Assembly (NCBI GenBank): GCA_028671895.1
Contig: CM053798.1
Location: 10,062,001-10,126,000 of the forward strand
DNA: 64,000 nt
Direction: 5' to 3'
Source: Oenanthe sinensis
Lineage: Eukaryota; Streptophyta; Magnoliopsida; Apiales; Apiaceae
Under the pieces are notes generated by a model that worked only from the letters and a program-made list of their open reading frames with translations, was not told the DNA's origin and ran no database searches. This document shows, one piece after another, positions 1 to 12,724 of this stretch. Position numbers and translations under genes: made by a program. Each line of letters begins with the position of its first letter. Position 1 is the stretch's first letter.

Positions 1-600
1 ACACTTTGTGCAAGAGGAAAAAATTATGTTGATAGATAAATTTTAAATAGCATAAATGACAAAACAGGTTAAGCAATTATGGTAGAAAAATATCCGCAAT
101 ATAACAGGTTAAAGAATGCAATTATGAAAAATTTAGCTTAGGGTTACATTAAAATAAACAAATCGATACACCCTGTGAAAGATGAAGGTCTCGTTTGTTT
201 CGACGGAACCTAATGATACTGCAAGGTCTCGTTTGGTTGCATGATTTCAGAATTAACTAAAGTAAAGGTACCTCCAGTTACTCCAAAACAAAGGAACCTG
301 GTTATCTTATCGACATATGGTAACCACGAGTTACTTAGTCAATATAACTATCAAATTAATACAATTTACAAATATAACTATGTAAGTTTTAGTTGCATGT
401 TAATGAATCAAACACACACATTTTATTTATCTAGGAACTACGCAATGTAACTTAGTTCAAATGAAGTTCAAGGTACCACTGTAATTAACCGTAAGTTGAC
501 GAAACAAACGAGGGAGAAGTATAGTTTCAAACACACTTGCACACACACACAAAGTCACAATACATCCAGTGAAAAGATGAAGTAAAATTTCAACCTCAAC

Positions 601-2699
601 CATATCAGTCATATTTTCAGCTGGCAATGAGGAACCACACGGACAGCAGATCTTTTGAATAAGAGAAGGTGTAGATTGTGCATTGGGTGTCACCCTGGGA
701 ACATAACTAGTCTGTCCATCTCGTGTTGACCCATACGTTTCTGCAAGCATATTTCTGAACCAACAGGGTAGAACACGTGAATGAAAGAATCATTTCAAGA
801 GAAATAAACAAGAACCATAAGAACTGAAGGAAAGACTACTGGAAAGACTAGTTTATCTGTTATTCTCAGCTAAATCATTATCAGTAGTATCTACTTAATT
901 CAAAGAACTACCAAATCTATCACCTGTGCACATCATCAATAATTTTTGCTACTTCTTCCTTTGCAAAAACCTCTGTTGAGGCACTTGTTGATGACACTGC
1001 ACAAAAAGTCAGAAATGCTATATTTGAATCAAACCAAAAGATAAAGTAATAGATATATAAATAAATAAAAACTAATCATTTATGCATTTTTTAATATACA
1101 ACTATTAGCAGAGGTGGCAGATACTGTTGCTAGGAGCTAGACTTTGTAACTCATGAGTAAAGTTTATTCTTGGACAAGGTGAGTAGTTTCTGTAAAAAAG
1201 AAAGCAAAACTTTCATTATATTTCTCCCTTCCAACAAAATAAAGATTTTTTCCCCACTTCTACCCGGTAGAACCGCAAGTGGTTATTTTCTTCATTGTAG
1301 TTTAGTCAGTGGATACAGACACACACACAGAGAAAGACGGTTACATCTTTATTATGCAACAGCAGAATCCCTTGTGAGGTGAGTAACATTTACAAATATG
1401 ATAACAAGTGCGAGTAAAGTCGATCTACTGTCTTACAGGTATTTTCACCTGTGTTTGTCAATGTCGAAAGATAATTACAAAAACAGTTATAGAATGATAA
1501 AGTAATGTGAGCAGATAACCTTCATGTTCAGAAGTAAGCAAATCTGATATTCTGGCTACTAGGTCCTGCACATCATAAGAAATCAAATTTGAACACCTAA
1601 TATGTTAGTATTTTTCTAGAAATCTCTCAAATGGACTTGAAACATATGCTCAGTAAATCATTTCCATAAATATGTAGCTTCTTAAATAAGGGTATTTCAT
1701 CTCACCACTCATTAATCACCTCATTTAAACAACACAAAACACAAAGATATGCATGCAAAAGAGTAAAGAAATGTTACTATCAACAGCTTTGCAGAAAATA
1801 TAATTAAAGTAATTGACACCATACCTTCTTAATTCCATATGTTGCAAGACCAAGCAGGCTTAGAAGATGCTTTAACTCCTTAACTCGGAATTCTGCCAAC
1901 TTTAACTAGAGGACGAGATAAAAACATGATAGCATCTATAAGTGTGTATGCATATACAATATGACATAAAATTCATGCATATAAATCTACTTGATTACAG
2001 ACGCATCTTAAGAATTTTAAATGACTGCACAAATAATGGAGCAATACTACGACATTTTAATTTTCAATGCTTAGCAATGCTGTAAGATTATTTACCTAAT
2101 TAAAACTCTTCATTTAATTTGTAATACACAGTGCTTCTTTAACACTTGTTAAAGTGTCCAACACTATTGGGACCAGTGATTTAATATAATTTTTTTATTA
2201 ATGCAGCATTGACATTTCAATATCAACTGTAATGTTGAAAACCGAGAGGTTATTTGTACCAAATAGCTGCAAGAAGCAGAAGTGTTAAGGTTCCATGTAC
2301 GGAGAACTAAAAAACACAATTAAAAAAAGTACTTTTTGACAAATATAATTATACAATTTACAGAAGACAACACATCAAAAAACATACGGTTGTTATTATT
2401 CTCATATAAATCTTGCATATATAATTGTAGGAGAATTTTATTGGAGACAATTTCTTAATTGGAGTATCGGAGATCATATATACTGTAACTTTTTAATTGG
2501 AGTCCGGAGACCATATATATATATATACTACATGTAAAACTATTTTGCTATGATGTTGGATTAAACAGTGGTTTATATTGATCCCCAACTCTATAATTAT
2601 ATACGGTTTAACTTAAAACCTGAGGACTTCAAATCCCTAGAAACAAGAAAACCAATACATACAAATTATATATACCTTGCAATCATTCACCAAATCCAT
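601..2699 (-). CDS. SIZ1: SIZ1-type SUMO E3 ligase, first five exons (3' part outside window)
   Basis: SIZ1 proteins attach SUMO to nuclear targets. They carry an N-terminal SAP DNA-binding domain, a PHD finger and an SP-RING. I read five exons on the minus strand: 2699-2676 (MDLVNDCK), 1905-1825 (SAP core, LAEFRVKELKHLLSLLGL), 1565-1520 (DLVARISDLL), 996-924 (KEEVAKIIDDVHR) and 754 to about 601, which ends in the start of the PHD finger (CPCGSSLPAENM). Phases join correctly and all borders are GT/AG. The order matches plant SIZ1 from its first residue to about residue 125. The last donor is uncertain (601 or 595). The cysteine/histidine half of the PHD finger is not found in the remaining 600 bases, so it either lies beyond the left edge or is lost. 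Truncation versus a window-edge cut cannot be decided here. Confidence 0.78.
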
Positions 2700-5549
2700 T
2701 TCTCGACTTGAACAAAAAATCAAATATACGAATTCCTGAAATTAACTAACATGAATCGAAATCAGAAAAAAAACAACAAATGTGAAGTATCATCAAAATT
2801 TATTTAAATTAAACAACATAATCAACATTCATAGTAAAAAATGACAAGTGCATGTGATTGATATATGAGTGAGTGAGAGAGTGTGACGCATGCATGTGTT
2901 GTTAAACCTGTGAAGCTAATGTTGTACTTCAGCTCAACTTCGAGATTGATATAGATAGCAAAAACAGGCACACGGTATATATAGCCACAAAAATGTGCTA
3001 GAGGCATAATAAAAATTTATTTCCTAAGATTTTCCGTGGGATATCATTTTTTAAAGAATCTAATATATTATAGGTGGATTTTTTCCAAATATAGAAAATT
3101 TCCAAATGTTAGCCATTTAGGAAAATAATAACACTTTTAGAAAAATATATGATTTAATAATAATATTTGGAAGGTATATTTATATATTAATAATTATATT
3201 ATATTATTATTACTTGTGGGTTACTTATATATAGTAATAACATTTGGATGATAATGTTTCAATATAAATCTTTAAAAAATTAAAAATATTTGTAGATACC
3301 TTTGTATATTGATAATGGTATTGTTTTTAAGGAAAATTTTAGAAAATTCAAAGATACTTTTATACATCATAATAACCTTTTTAGGAAAATTTTCAAATGT
3401 TTATAATTTTTACATAAATAAAGTTTAATTGATTTATCCTTTTATAAAGCTTTTATGATAATGTAGTATATGTATCATCAAAATTTGCTCTCAAAATTTT
3501 GTATTAAATTATGATTAGATAATTCTCTTATGTTTATAGATATAAATTTAGTAATTAATATATTACTACTTAATTTATAATATTTTTATTCCATAATTTT
3601 AGTACAAGTCAAATTAATTAATTTTGTTTAACATATTAATTAAATGTATTGTATTTTTTATATATTGAAAAATATATATAATCAAAAATGTTGTTTAATT
3701 GTAATTTGTAAATTGATAAAATTGTAAATGTATAAATTTCAATAAATAGACGAACCTATATTAATTTAACTTTTAAAGTCAAACTAAGATTAAAATTATG
3801 GAAAGTAGAGAGTATATAATTTTTAATATAACTTTAAAAATTTTAAATACCAATAATCATTGCACTAATTATATTAAAATTCAATTTTACACATAAAAGT
3901 AAGCTTTACTTTACAAAAAATATTGTTTATTATAAATATAAATGAAATTACAAAAATTATTTATACTTTAGAATTGATGTAAGCTAAAAATATATATGGG
4001 GTTTAAATGAGAAATAGTTCTAAGAAAAACTACTATGTTTTGTATTTAAATAATATGTGTTCTATAAATATTTTCACTAATTTGTTTTTCAAATATATAA
4101 TTTATTCTCATGATTTTATTTTTATTTACCGAACACATATATTTTTTATAAAAAATATGATATTTTTTACAAAATAAAAAGTGGAGAATTAGTATGTTCA
4201 ATATATAATATGTATGTATTTTGTAAATATTTTTCACAATTTTTTTCTTTCAAATGCATAAAATTTTCTCGTATTGTATTTGATTTATCGGGCATGTATG
4301 TTATATTATTAAAATCGAAATATTAAGAGTTTGATAGTCGGTATTTGGGCTTGATATGTTATTTGATATTTGGGTCAGATAATTAATTAATTATTAAACA
4401 TATGTAAAAAAAACCCATAAACATTATCCACTTTAATTAAATTAATATTAATCCGTATTATTATTTTAAAATACAAGTAAATTTTATATAAAAAATATTT
4501 ACACAGGTAATATTTTAAATAAATGTTATAAAAATAAATTCAAAATCATATAAATAAAATAATAAAATACGATATTTAGGTCGGACTTGCTTTAGTAGTT
4601 AGTCGATATTTGAGTCAGATAATTAATTAATTATTAGGTTTAATTTTTAGACAATAATCTACTAATTAAATACATCTCTAAACAAAATCGACAAATATTA
4701 TCTCTAAATATTATTTTATGTGTTGGTTAAAAGATGTATTTTATTTATGAAATTAGTGTGAGATGTATTAAAAGTTAGGATATTTTATTTATGAATTTAA
4801 TAATACTAGTTTATAACATGTGCAAAGCACGGATGATATAATAAATTTTATATTAATTATTTATATAATTTAATTATTTAATTTAATTTGATAATTTATT
4901 TTATCATTAATTTCTTTCTATATTTTTCTATATAATGTTATTTATATATTAATATTCATAAAATTTAATCATAAATCATAATTTTTAATAAATAAAACAG
5001 TTTAAATGGTGATGAAATTGAGTTGAATGCGAGCACAAGTAATAAATAAAAAATTATTGAGTAAGTAGAATTGTTAAAATAAAAAATATAGAATAAAATT
5101 TAAATATAATATAATATTATATGTCGGTGATAGAGTTGTATGAAGATATATCTTTTGTAAAATTAGATTATATTAAAATTGCATAGTTTAGACTTTTTTT
5201 AATGGTTTACAAAAAATTGGATGATAAGGATTTTTGCTATGATTTACGTGGATAATCAATGGAAAAAAGTACTCTTATTTAATGATAATAATATAGTATA
5301 TATGATGTTTAATCCAATAAACAAGTGCAGAATGGATTGGACCTTTGTACGGGGGGCCCTTGACAATGTTGAGCTAAATTGTTTTTTGAATTTTAAATAT
5401 TTTGGAATTACAACGGGCTTTTTCTAAATTGGGTGTATCGGGCTTTATTAAAATTAAGGTTCTAAAAATAGCTGGGCGTCCAGGGAGGTTAGGGTGTTTT
5501 TAACGATTAATTGGTAAATTGAGGATTAATTAGAATGATTAATTGGATA
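2700..5549. other. AT-rich upstream/intergenic DNA
   Basis: This stretch would hold the promoter and 5' leader of the SIZ1-type gene nearest 2700 and otherwise very AT-rich sequence. It contains a direct repeat sharing a GTCAGATAATTAATTAATTA core at about 4373-4393 and 4612-4632, and a Helitron-like end at 4806. I see no coding exon. The short open frames at 2822-3007, 4046-4237 and 5221-5427 have no recognisable family. Confidence 0.6.
4806..4840 (-). mobile_element. Helitron-like 3' terminus (minus orientation)
   Basis: Read on the minus strand, a short hairpin (CCGTGC-TTT-GCAC) is followed about ten bases later by CTAG and then T. That is the plan of a Helitron 3' end (hairpin, then CTRR, inserted between A and T). 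The same plan is seen at 24659 and 41287 in this window. No matching 5' TC end was identified. Confidence 0.45.
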
Positions 5550-5800
5550 CTCCCTCCGTCCCAACCAATTCTTTACACTTTCCTTTTTGGGACGTCCCAC
5601 CCAATTCTTTACATTACTAAAAATAGTAACTTTTAACAATAAATATATTATTACATCCACTACTTCACTCCACTTTTTCAACACTTTACACTATTACACC
5701 CACTATTTCATTTATTTTAACAATAAAATCACTATTACACCTACTATCCTTGGTCTCCGTGCCCGGACCAAATGTAAACATTTGGCCGGGACGGAGGGAG
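5550..5800. mobile_element. Stowaway-type MITE
   Basis: Terminal inverted repeats start CTCCCTCCGTCCC and end GGGACGGAGGGAG, flanked on both sides by TA (5548-5549 and 5801-5802), the Tc1/mariner target duplication. It is about 251 bp with no coding capacity beyond chance frames. This is the common non-autonomous Stowaway plan. Confidence 0.88.
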
Positions 5801-5967
5801 TATATTTTAATATTATTTTAAATTTTTATAATTATATTAACTATAAGATATAACTTTTCAAAATTACTTACATATATATTAATCATAGAAAATTATTGTT
5901 AATATTATAAATATTAATTTCAATAATAATAGTTAAATAATTAAAAATGATATATATATATATAAAT

Positions 5968-6058
5968 TAAAAAAAATCGATTTTGACCGATTTATACCAC
6001 CTAATACCGATTTTTGCTGATTTATACAGCCTGATACCAATTTTGACTGATTTTCATA
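5968..6058. repeat. Short tandem repeats of about 30 bp
   Basis: About three diverged copies of a unit built around ACCGATTT-TA-AC-CCTGATACC follow each other (GATTTTGACCGATTTATACC, then TACCGATTTTTGCTGATTTATAC, then ATACCAATTTTGACTGATTTTC). No gene overlaps them. Confidence 0.55.
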
Positions 6059-6478
6059 CAAAAATAATTTAAACATGAAATTTTATAGTATAATAAACTT
6101 AATTGTAAGAAAATTTAGGAATAAAATACATATTTCATGTGTATTTTTGTAAATTATAAATAAATTTGTTATCAAGTATTTATATAAATTTTCAATTAAA
6201 AATGATACTATTACACATTTCTAAATTCATGAAAATATAATATTTTTATTAATAAAAATAATATTAACTTACTACCGGATCAAATGTAATATAACATTAT
6301 ATACCTCCCAACAACTTGCTGCATAATTAAAAAATATAAATATCAAGTTAAACACCGCATCAAACTCAAAATATTAAAATATTTCAAACAATAAAAAATA
6401 TACATACAATAAAGAAAAGTAATATAAAATATATGGCAAAAGTTATATGGAAAATTTTAAATGAAATACTAATTGGAC

Positions 6479-7145
6479 AACAATTAGTCCATGATCTATT
6501 ATTCATTTTTTTATCTAAGTCCCTGAACTAAAAAAATAAATTAATAGGTAATTAAACTTTTAAATTTTTCTCATCTAAGTCTTTCCATTAAATTTTAATA
6601 AACGTCTGTTAGAAAAAAGTTGATACGACATTCTAAATATTAGAAATTTCTTATATAAGTCTCTAAGCTAAACTAAAAGGAATGAAATAAAATTCTAAAA
6701 TCTGGGTCAGAGCCTGTCGCACTTGTGCGGTTTACCTGGTTCACGTGGTTTGCAGGCTATTGCGTGAGCCCGTTGTGGATTTACCCAGTGCGCACCCAAA
6801 GGATAGCTGCTGCGGGTTCCCACAGTAAAAAAAAATATTCTAAACTAAAAGGAATGAAAGAAAAAAAAAGAGTAATAAATATTATTTTTTTAAATAAACA
6901 AAGGAGTAATAAATGTGTTTTTAATATAAAAATGAGATTTAAATTTAAATTTTCAGGGAATTACATAAGAAATTCCTAATATTTAGAATGTCACGTCAGC
7001 TTTTGCTAACGGACGTTTATTAAAATTTAACGGAAGGACTTAGATGAGAAAAATTTAAAAGTTTAATTATCTATCAATTTACTTTTTCAGTCCAGGGACT
7101 TAGATAAAAAATGACTAATAGTTCAATGAATTTAGAATTAATTTG
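6479..7145. mobile_element. Long inverted-repeat DNA element
   Basis: The left arm (about 6479-6660) and the right arm (about 6955-7145) are inverted copies of each other over roughly 190 bp. Both contain TTTTATCTAAGTCCCTG, TCATCTAAGT and TTTAATAAACGTC-type blocks. It has no transposase and is probably a non-autonomous foldback or Mutator-like element. A retroposed insert (6688-6839) sits between the arms. Confidence 0.7.
6688..6839 (+). mobile_element. SINE-like retroposed insert with poly(A) and 20-bp target duplication
   Basis: The 20-base sequence at 6668-6687 (beginning CTAAACTAAAAGG) is repeated exactly at 6840-6859. Between the copies lies a GC-richer 152-bp insert that ends in a run of nine A before TATT. 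Long exact flanking duplications plus an A-tail are the hallmark of target-primed reverse transcription. The body (GGTTCACGTGGTTTGCAGG and so on) looks like the 3' module of plant tRNA-derived SINEs, but I assign no family. Confidence 0.7.
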
Positions 7146-8757
7146 CCCCAAGTAAAATTATATCTAATATATGTATATTTTTTAGGCCCGTGGCCCAGTA
7201 CCGACGACCGACCGACTGACCAACTAACCAAATTTTTTAATCTTTCGGCTTTAATAACATAATATATAATAGATATTGGTTTTTTATAATTATTTTTATA
7301 TTATTGTCATCCCTAAAAAGTAGAACTTAGAAATTGAAAATTTTGTAATAGTACCATCGTAGAATTGATTTTTTTAAATGGTACAATTAGAATTAATGTT
7401 TAGCTAATAGAGTGGTATGATGCAGATGAAGTCAAAAGTATAGTGGTACCGCTTAGAAATCCAAAATAATGAATAGTACAATTTAGAAAAGTCAATTTTA
7501 CAATAGTACCATTAAGAATTTCCCTTAATTTTTCCGAATCTTAAATTATGTGATAAAATAATTTTGGTTTTGAAGCGCCACCACACCGCTTAAAACCAAA
7601 CCACATTTATTAAAACCGAACAACATATATTGAAACCAAACCACACCAATAATGATTTGTCTGATTTTAGTTTTTATATTTTAAAACCGCACATATTTAA
7701 TTATATTTTATGTTTAAACGGAACCAGACTGCACCATATTCATCCCTAACTGGAACCTTGATCTTAAACTTTTCGACATATGTTTTGAGTTAATTCTTGA
7801 CATTTAGGCTAGTTTTTAATTTAATTTATGTCTTTTTATATAAAAAAATAGGGGTTCAGTAATCAGTACCCTTTTAACAACCAACGGTTGCATTGCGATT
7901 TTAGACAAAAAGAAGTAAATTAATGCCAGAAAACTCTCATCAGATGCAACAAATTATATTGCTAGTAATATAATTATACTTGAAAAAAACAAGTACACTC
8001 TTGACCGGAGCCCTTGTGTGATACTTGCACACGCATGGCTGCGAACTCTCAACCTCTTGTTAACGACAAGATTGAAAAAAGAGGGGATTACCCGCTAAGC
8101 TACAACGATAGGGATAACATTATTCATATTACTCTAACCAGGGAGAAAATCATCAATGCTTGTACATTCGAACATTTGGCTACGAACGAAAGGAAAAGCC
8201 CTTTATTCGAAGCAACTCAGCTTTGTTATAGATACCTTCTTCAGTCGAAAGGTGTTAGTTAGAACAATTGGCAGATGGAGATGGAACTTTTTGACCTGAA
8301 AATAACTAGAGACAAATTGCTGCTTTGAGACGTGATATGATCACTTTTTTTAAGAATTTATTCAGCCCCAATTGTATCACAATTTGCTACGAGGTTACTA
8401 GCGAAATTATTCTTACAGGATACAACAAAGCATGAAGGATAGCAACTAGCAATATTGATAACCTTCCTGAATTACTTAGGAACAAATATGATAAGTGTGT
8501 ATATATTTTTCTTGCTATAGAAAAAACTTAGAAAACTGTGTGTCTTGCTCAATACACATCACAAAGATATGTTATAATGTGTTTTTAACAAAGTAACTCT
8601 TCTGTATATTAATTCACTTTATGGTCATCTCAATAAAAATTGTCATTTATTTTATGAGTTATTCTTTGACACATTAATCAACTTCTTTATTTTCTTACCT
8701 CCTTTAAATATAAAAGATATAAAAGATTTCAAAAATATCTTTTATGTTTTATTGGTT
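7146..8757. other. Intergenic, repeat-like, no supported gene
   Basis: The region contains repeated 'GTACCAT/GGTAC' blocks with opposite orientations at about 7350-7520 and an AACCGCAC/AACCAAACCAC-rich stretch at 7575-7740 resembling MITE ends. An 82-codon open frame at 8014-8262 (plus) is followed by degraded sequence and matches no family I recognise. Nearest 8758 it is the 3' flank of the minus-strand SDR gene. Confidence 0.5.
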
Positions 8758-11148
8758 CTATAAAACAAAAACTCCAACAAATGGTCCGCCATTAGGCAGC
8801 ATGACTAGCTTCACTACACTTATAGCACCTTCTTCAACGGTTAATTTGCCAGTATTGAAGTTTATGTCTGTTTTGACGAAGCCAGGACAAACTGCATTGA
8901 TGCATAAAGTTGGATATTTCTTGGCCAAGATCCTTGTGTATGCATTCATTGCTGCTTTTGAGACTATATTTGCTGACACAAAAGGTGGCCAACCTTTTGC
9001 ATGTCTTGAACCTTCCTTGAAATCTTTCAGATACTCATTCAGCACCTCTTCGACTCTTTCTACTGTAAGGTTTTTCTCATCAGTTAGTATTCTATTTGCC
9101 CATTCATTTCGTAAGCACTGAGATCCAAATAATCCGATGGTCAATAATATTTTGACTGATAAAGAATCGTTAGACCTAGAATGATATATACGAAGAAAAT
9201 GTGTTCAAGAATATCAGTGTTACATGAGCTATTTACTCGGGTGAAATAGCAGGAAATATTATTAGAAGTTAAAACTACAAAACTTCAGTACCAAACACTT
9301 CCCTGCAATCAAAAGCACACAAAGTCCAGCTAATATTCAAAGAATGCCAAAAACTAGAAAAACTAGCTCATGTAACATCAATAGTGTTACAGAAACTAGG
9401 ATAATTTGCATCATGGCCGGTTCATATTTATATGAATTACTTCAATTGCAGTGATATATGGAAAAGAAGATTTATCGTGTTTCTCTTTTCAATTGTTATC
9501 ATCTTACAAACTAACCTCAAGTTGTATATGGCCGCATCTTCATAGTTGTGTATTGATCTAATGACCCGAGGGTCAAATGAGTGGATTGAAGAGGGTGAGA
9601 AACAGGTAGAAATTAACAGTATACATAACAAGCAAATGTGGAAATTAGACAATCCTATATAACTAGCATAGAAATTTAATTAGATTTGTCAGCATATTGA
9701 AAGAATCCCCGACAACTTTAACATTGTGAATGGTCATCAGATATGTTTTCTACCTTTAAATTTCCCATCATGGAAGAAACGTTTACAATCCTTGGTGACT
9801 TGGACTGAAGTAGTGGAATTACTGTTTCCACCATTCTTTTTGCCCCATAGTAGTTTGTTTGTAGGCATTGTTCAGCCAACTCAAATGTCTCAGTTGCAAT
9901 CCCGTCCCATTTGAATCCTATGGCCTAAATCACAAACAGCAAGATGAAGAGGATCATGCATGATTGCACAGTAGTAACAATAACACATAAATATAAATTT
10001 ATCAGAGATTATATTTTATATCCCTTTCTCTATACATAAATATATTAGGGTAGTGAGGTCAGGAAATAAATTTGCCTAGCTTCCTTTCTCAGTCTCATCG
10101 CGTAACCACAATGACGCAAACACAATGCAAAATAAATTGTAGGGATGGTTAAAACTAATATATATACAGACATTTAAACAAACTCACCCCATTCTTTTTG
10201 GTGACTTCGGCTATAAAAACATTGGCATCCATTGCAGCTCCTACAGTTTCTGCATTATTCACCTGCACAGTGCCCCAACTTTGGTTACTATTTTCTTAAC
10301 GAATGGTAAAAATTGTGGCAACAACCTTCAGGTATGTTCAAATTTGACTGAAGTAAATAATTAACTGAAGTAAAAAGAATGTTTGCCCTTTTTCCGGCAA
10401 TTTGAAGTTAAAATGCTCAAAATAGCGTACTAGGACAGCTTAAAAGGTCCTTTCTAGGCTTCCAGCACGGCATAAAACATTTTAAACATGTGCTGCAACT
10501 TGCAAATCCAACCCATAAAACAAAGATAGTAGTTGTGTAACACAACTTGTGTTACTGTACTTTCTTTTTCTTTTCTTTTTTGAATAATCCATCCAAGGCA
10601 ACACACTTTTATATTGCTAAAACAAGGCATTAGACATGTCCACCTTTCCTATCATGGGTCTTATCCTCTGTTTTGTGTTATTTTGGTCATTTTTAGCTAT
10701 CATACGACAAACGACATATAACAAACTTAAGTAAATAATCGACATTATATCTAAAAAGATCATAACATTCATACCAATATATCAAGTCTTCCTAGTTTGG
10801 TCTTAATAAATTCAGCAAGAGAAGCCACACTAGAAGGGTCAGCCACATCAAGCTGATGAAAAATGACATTTTCATCAGACAGCCATGCTGATGCTTTAAG
10901 CTTCTCAACAGCTTTAAGACCCCTCTCTTCATTTCTAGCAGTTAGTACCACAACAATACCATGCTTAGAAGCCAACTGCCTGCATATTTCATATCCTATC
11001 CCTCTATTTGCTCCTGTCACAACTGCATACCTGCAAAACCATCATAAATCAAAAATGTGAGTTTCCGCGCGCGCATAAAGGCCTAATGGGTGTTCGAAAA
11101 ACCAGCAGTTCACCTCTTTGTTGTAGAATTGGCTACTGATTCTGCCAT
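8758..11148 (-). CDS. Short-chain dehydrogenase/reductase (salutaridine reductase/neomenthol dehydrogenase type), catalytic Tyr missing
   Basis: Five exons: 11148-11114, 11030-10775, 10262-10188, 9924-9754 and 9117-8758, all GT-AG. They join into a 298-residue protein, the normal family length. The Rossmann NADP-binding motif TGANRGIG is at residues 17-24, LVNNA replaces the usual LVNNAG (then ETVG), NVSS with the catalytic serine is at about 170-173, and the C-terminal NAVCPG-VKTD block is intact. Family members reduce ketones of terpenoids or alkaloids with NADPH. In the YxxxK motif, residue 229 is Asn (SANIVSK; codon AAT at 8970-8968), so the catalytic tyrosine is absent while Lys233 remains. 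The C-terminus ends GVFVL, several residues shorter than the usual GLFFYR-EVT-F tail. The start at 11148 fits family N-termini (MAES). The enzyme may be inactive or altered. It lies just downstream of a broken paralogue in the same orientation. Confidence 0.88.
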
Positions 11149-12724
11149 TGTTGATGATACTGAGGTAGTGATTTTTTTTCAAGAAAATGTACAAAAAAAT
11201 AAATTGTTAAGCTTCACATTGTATTGCAATGATAGTGTTTGTTATGATAGTTCATGTAAGTAGAAAATAACAAGCGAAAGTTGAGAGTATGAGCTATGAG
11301 CAAGCACATTTGATTGGACAATCTTGGTCATTGATCATTACATAAAAATAGTTCAAAATTATTACGTAGCATGTTTAGTCACGTACTCACGTGTTTGATT
11401 CAAGAAAAGTATGTGGGGTGTGTCGTGTACTCGTGTTTGGCTAACAACTTAAGCCGGTTCGGAATTTATAAATTAAAATCGAGAAAAATGTTTCTAAAGT
11501 CGATTATACATAATTTACTCTCTACTATTCCATATTTTTCCTGAAAGTATGTCAATCCTAATATAAAGTTAGAAGCATTTTGAATAAAAAACATGGATGT
11601 TATTTTTATAATTATATAAATTATCTCTTTGTATTTATAAAAATAATCTTAACGTTATATTATAATATATGTTAACTTTAGATAATTATATAAAGACAAT
11701 TTTAGGGTCATTAAATCCATTAAAATCAATTTATTTATATTTGTTAGTGTAATAAGTAAAAATCACTTAAAATTAAATTTTGAAAAGTTAAAACGCGTAC
11801 TAAATTTTTATTTTTATTTTTATAATTTAACTTCATAAAAATATGTAAAATATTTTTAAAAGGTAACTTTTACTACTTTATTAGTATATTGTTAGTTCTT
11901 ATATAAAATAATATAAATTAGTAATAAATTTAACTTATAAGTGGAAAATTACACTTTACATATAAGTATTTCATTTGTAAATAATAAAATATTTATAGGT
12001 AAATAATATTTTTTTCTAAAATAACCAAACAGGCAAAATCACACGTAACAAATATTGCAAAATTATTACAAATGTGACCAATTGTTCATTATTCACTTAC
12101 CACGTATCAGTCAGCGTGTCGTTTCCCCATTTGTCGGACCATTCTCAAAGTTGTAATAATTTGATACTTATTTTACCAAATTTATAATATTTTGTTATTA
12201 TAGTAAATATTTAAAAAGATTAATATTCCCGATATTAACTCAAAAAAAATTCTCATATAAATACACAAGATTGTTATTGTAATTAAAAAATATTATTATT
12301 ATTTTATACTAAAAAATACTTATATTTTAGTTAATTTTTCTAAAATAATTTGATGAACTTTATTCTCATATTTAAAAGTGTAATATTATCGTTGATATTT
12401 CTCCTAATTTATTGCCTATTAAGCTTATCTAAAAGCCAAAAACATATGATAATTATACTCATAACGCATGCCCTCATTGTAGTTTCCAAAAAATTTAACA
12501 GGCAACTAAGAATTCAAGATGACCAATTTAACACAAAATTCAATTGAAGTCTACAAGAAAAATATGTAGAGAAAAATAGAAGTGTGTGCCTGGTCATGTT
12601 ATTTCAATTTCATGTTTGCAACAGTTGCATGTTTAAGCGCCTACTTGGTGACATTCTTGGTGTCTCTGTTGCATGCATATGTAGTTGTTTCTTGATATTG
12701 AAAACTCCAAATATACCAACTTCA
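11149..12724. other. Intergenic region between the tandem SDR genes
   Basis: This is mostly AT-rich sequence that must contain the promoter of the downstream SDR gene (nearest 11149) and the 3' flank of the upstream one (nearest 12724). No exon, RNA gene or clear transposon end was recognised. The 65-70 codon frames here are not conserved-looking. Confidence 0.5.

Noticed and set aside
8014..8262. 82-codon plus-strand frame starting MCDTCTRMAANSQ
   Set aside because: More protein-like than the others, but I recognise no domain, no splice context or homologous neighbour supports it, and the downstream sequence is degraded. Possibly a transposon remnant.
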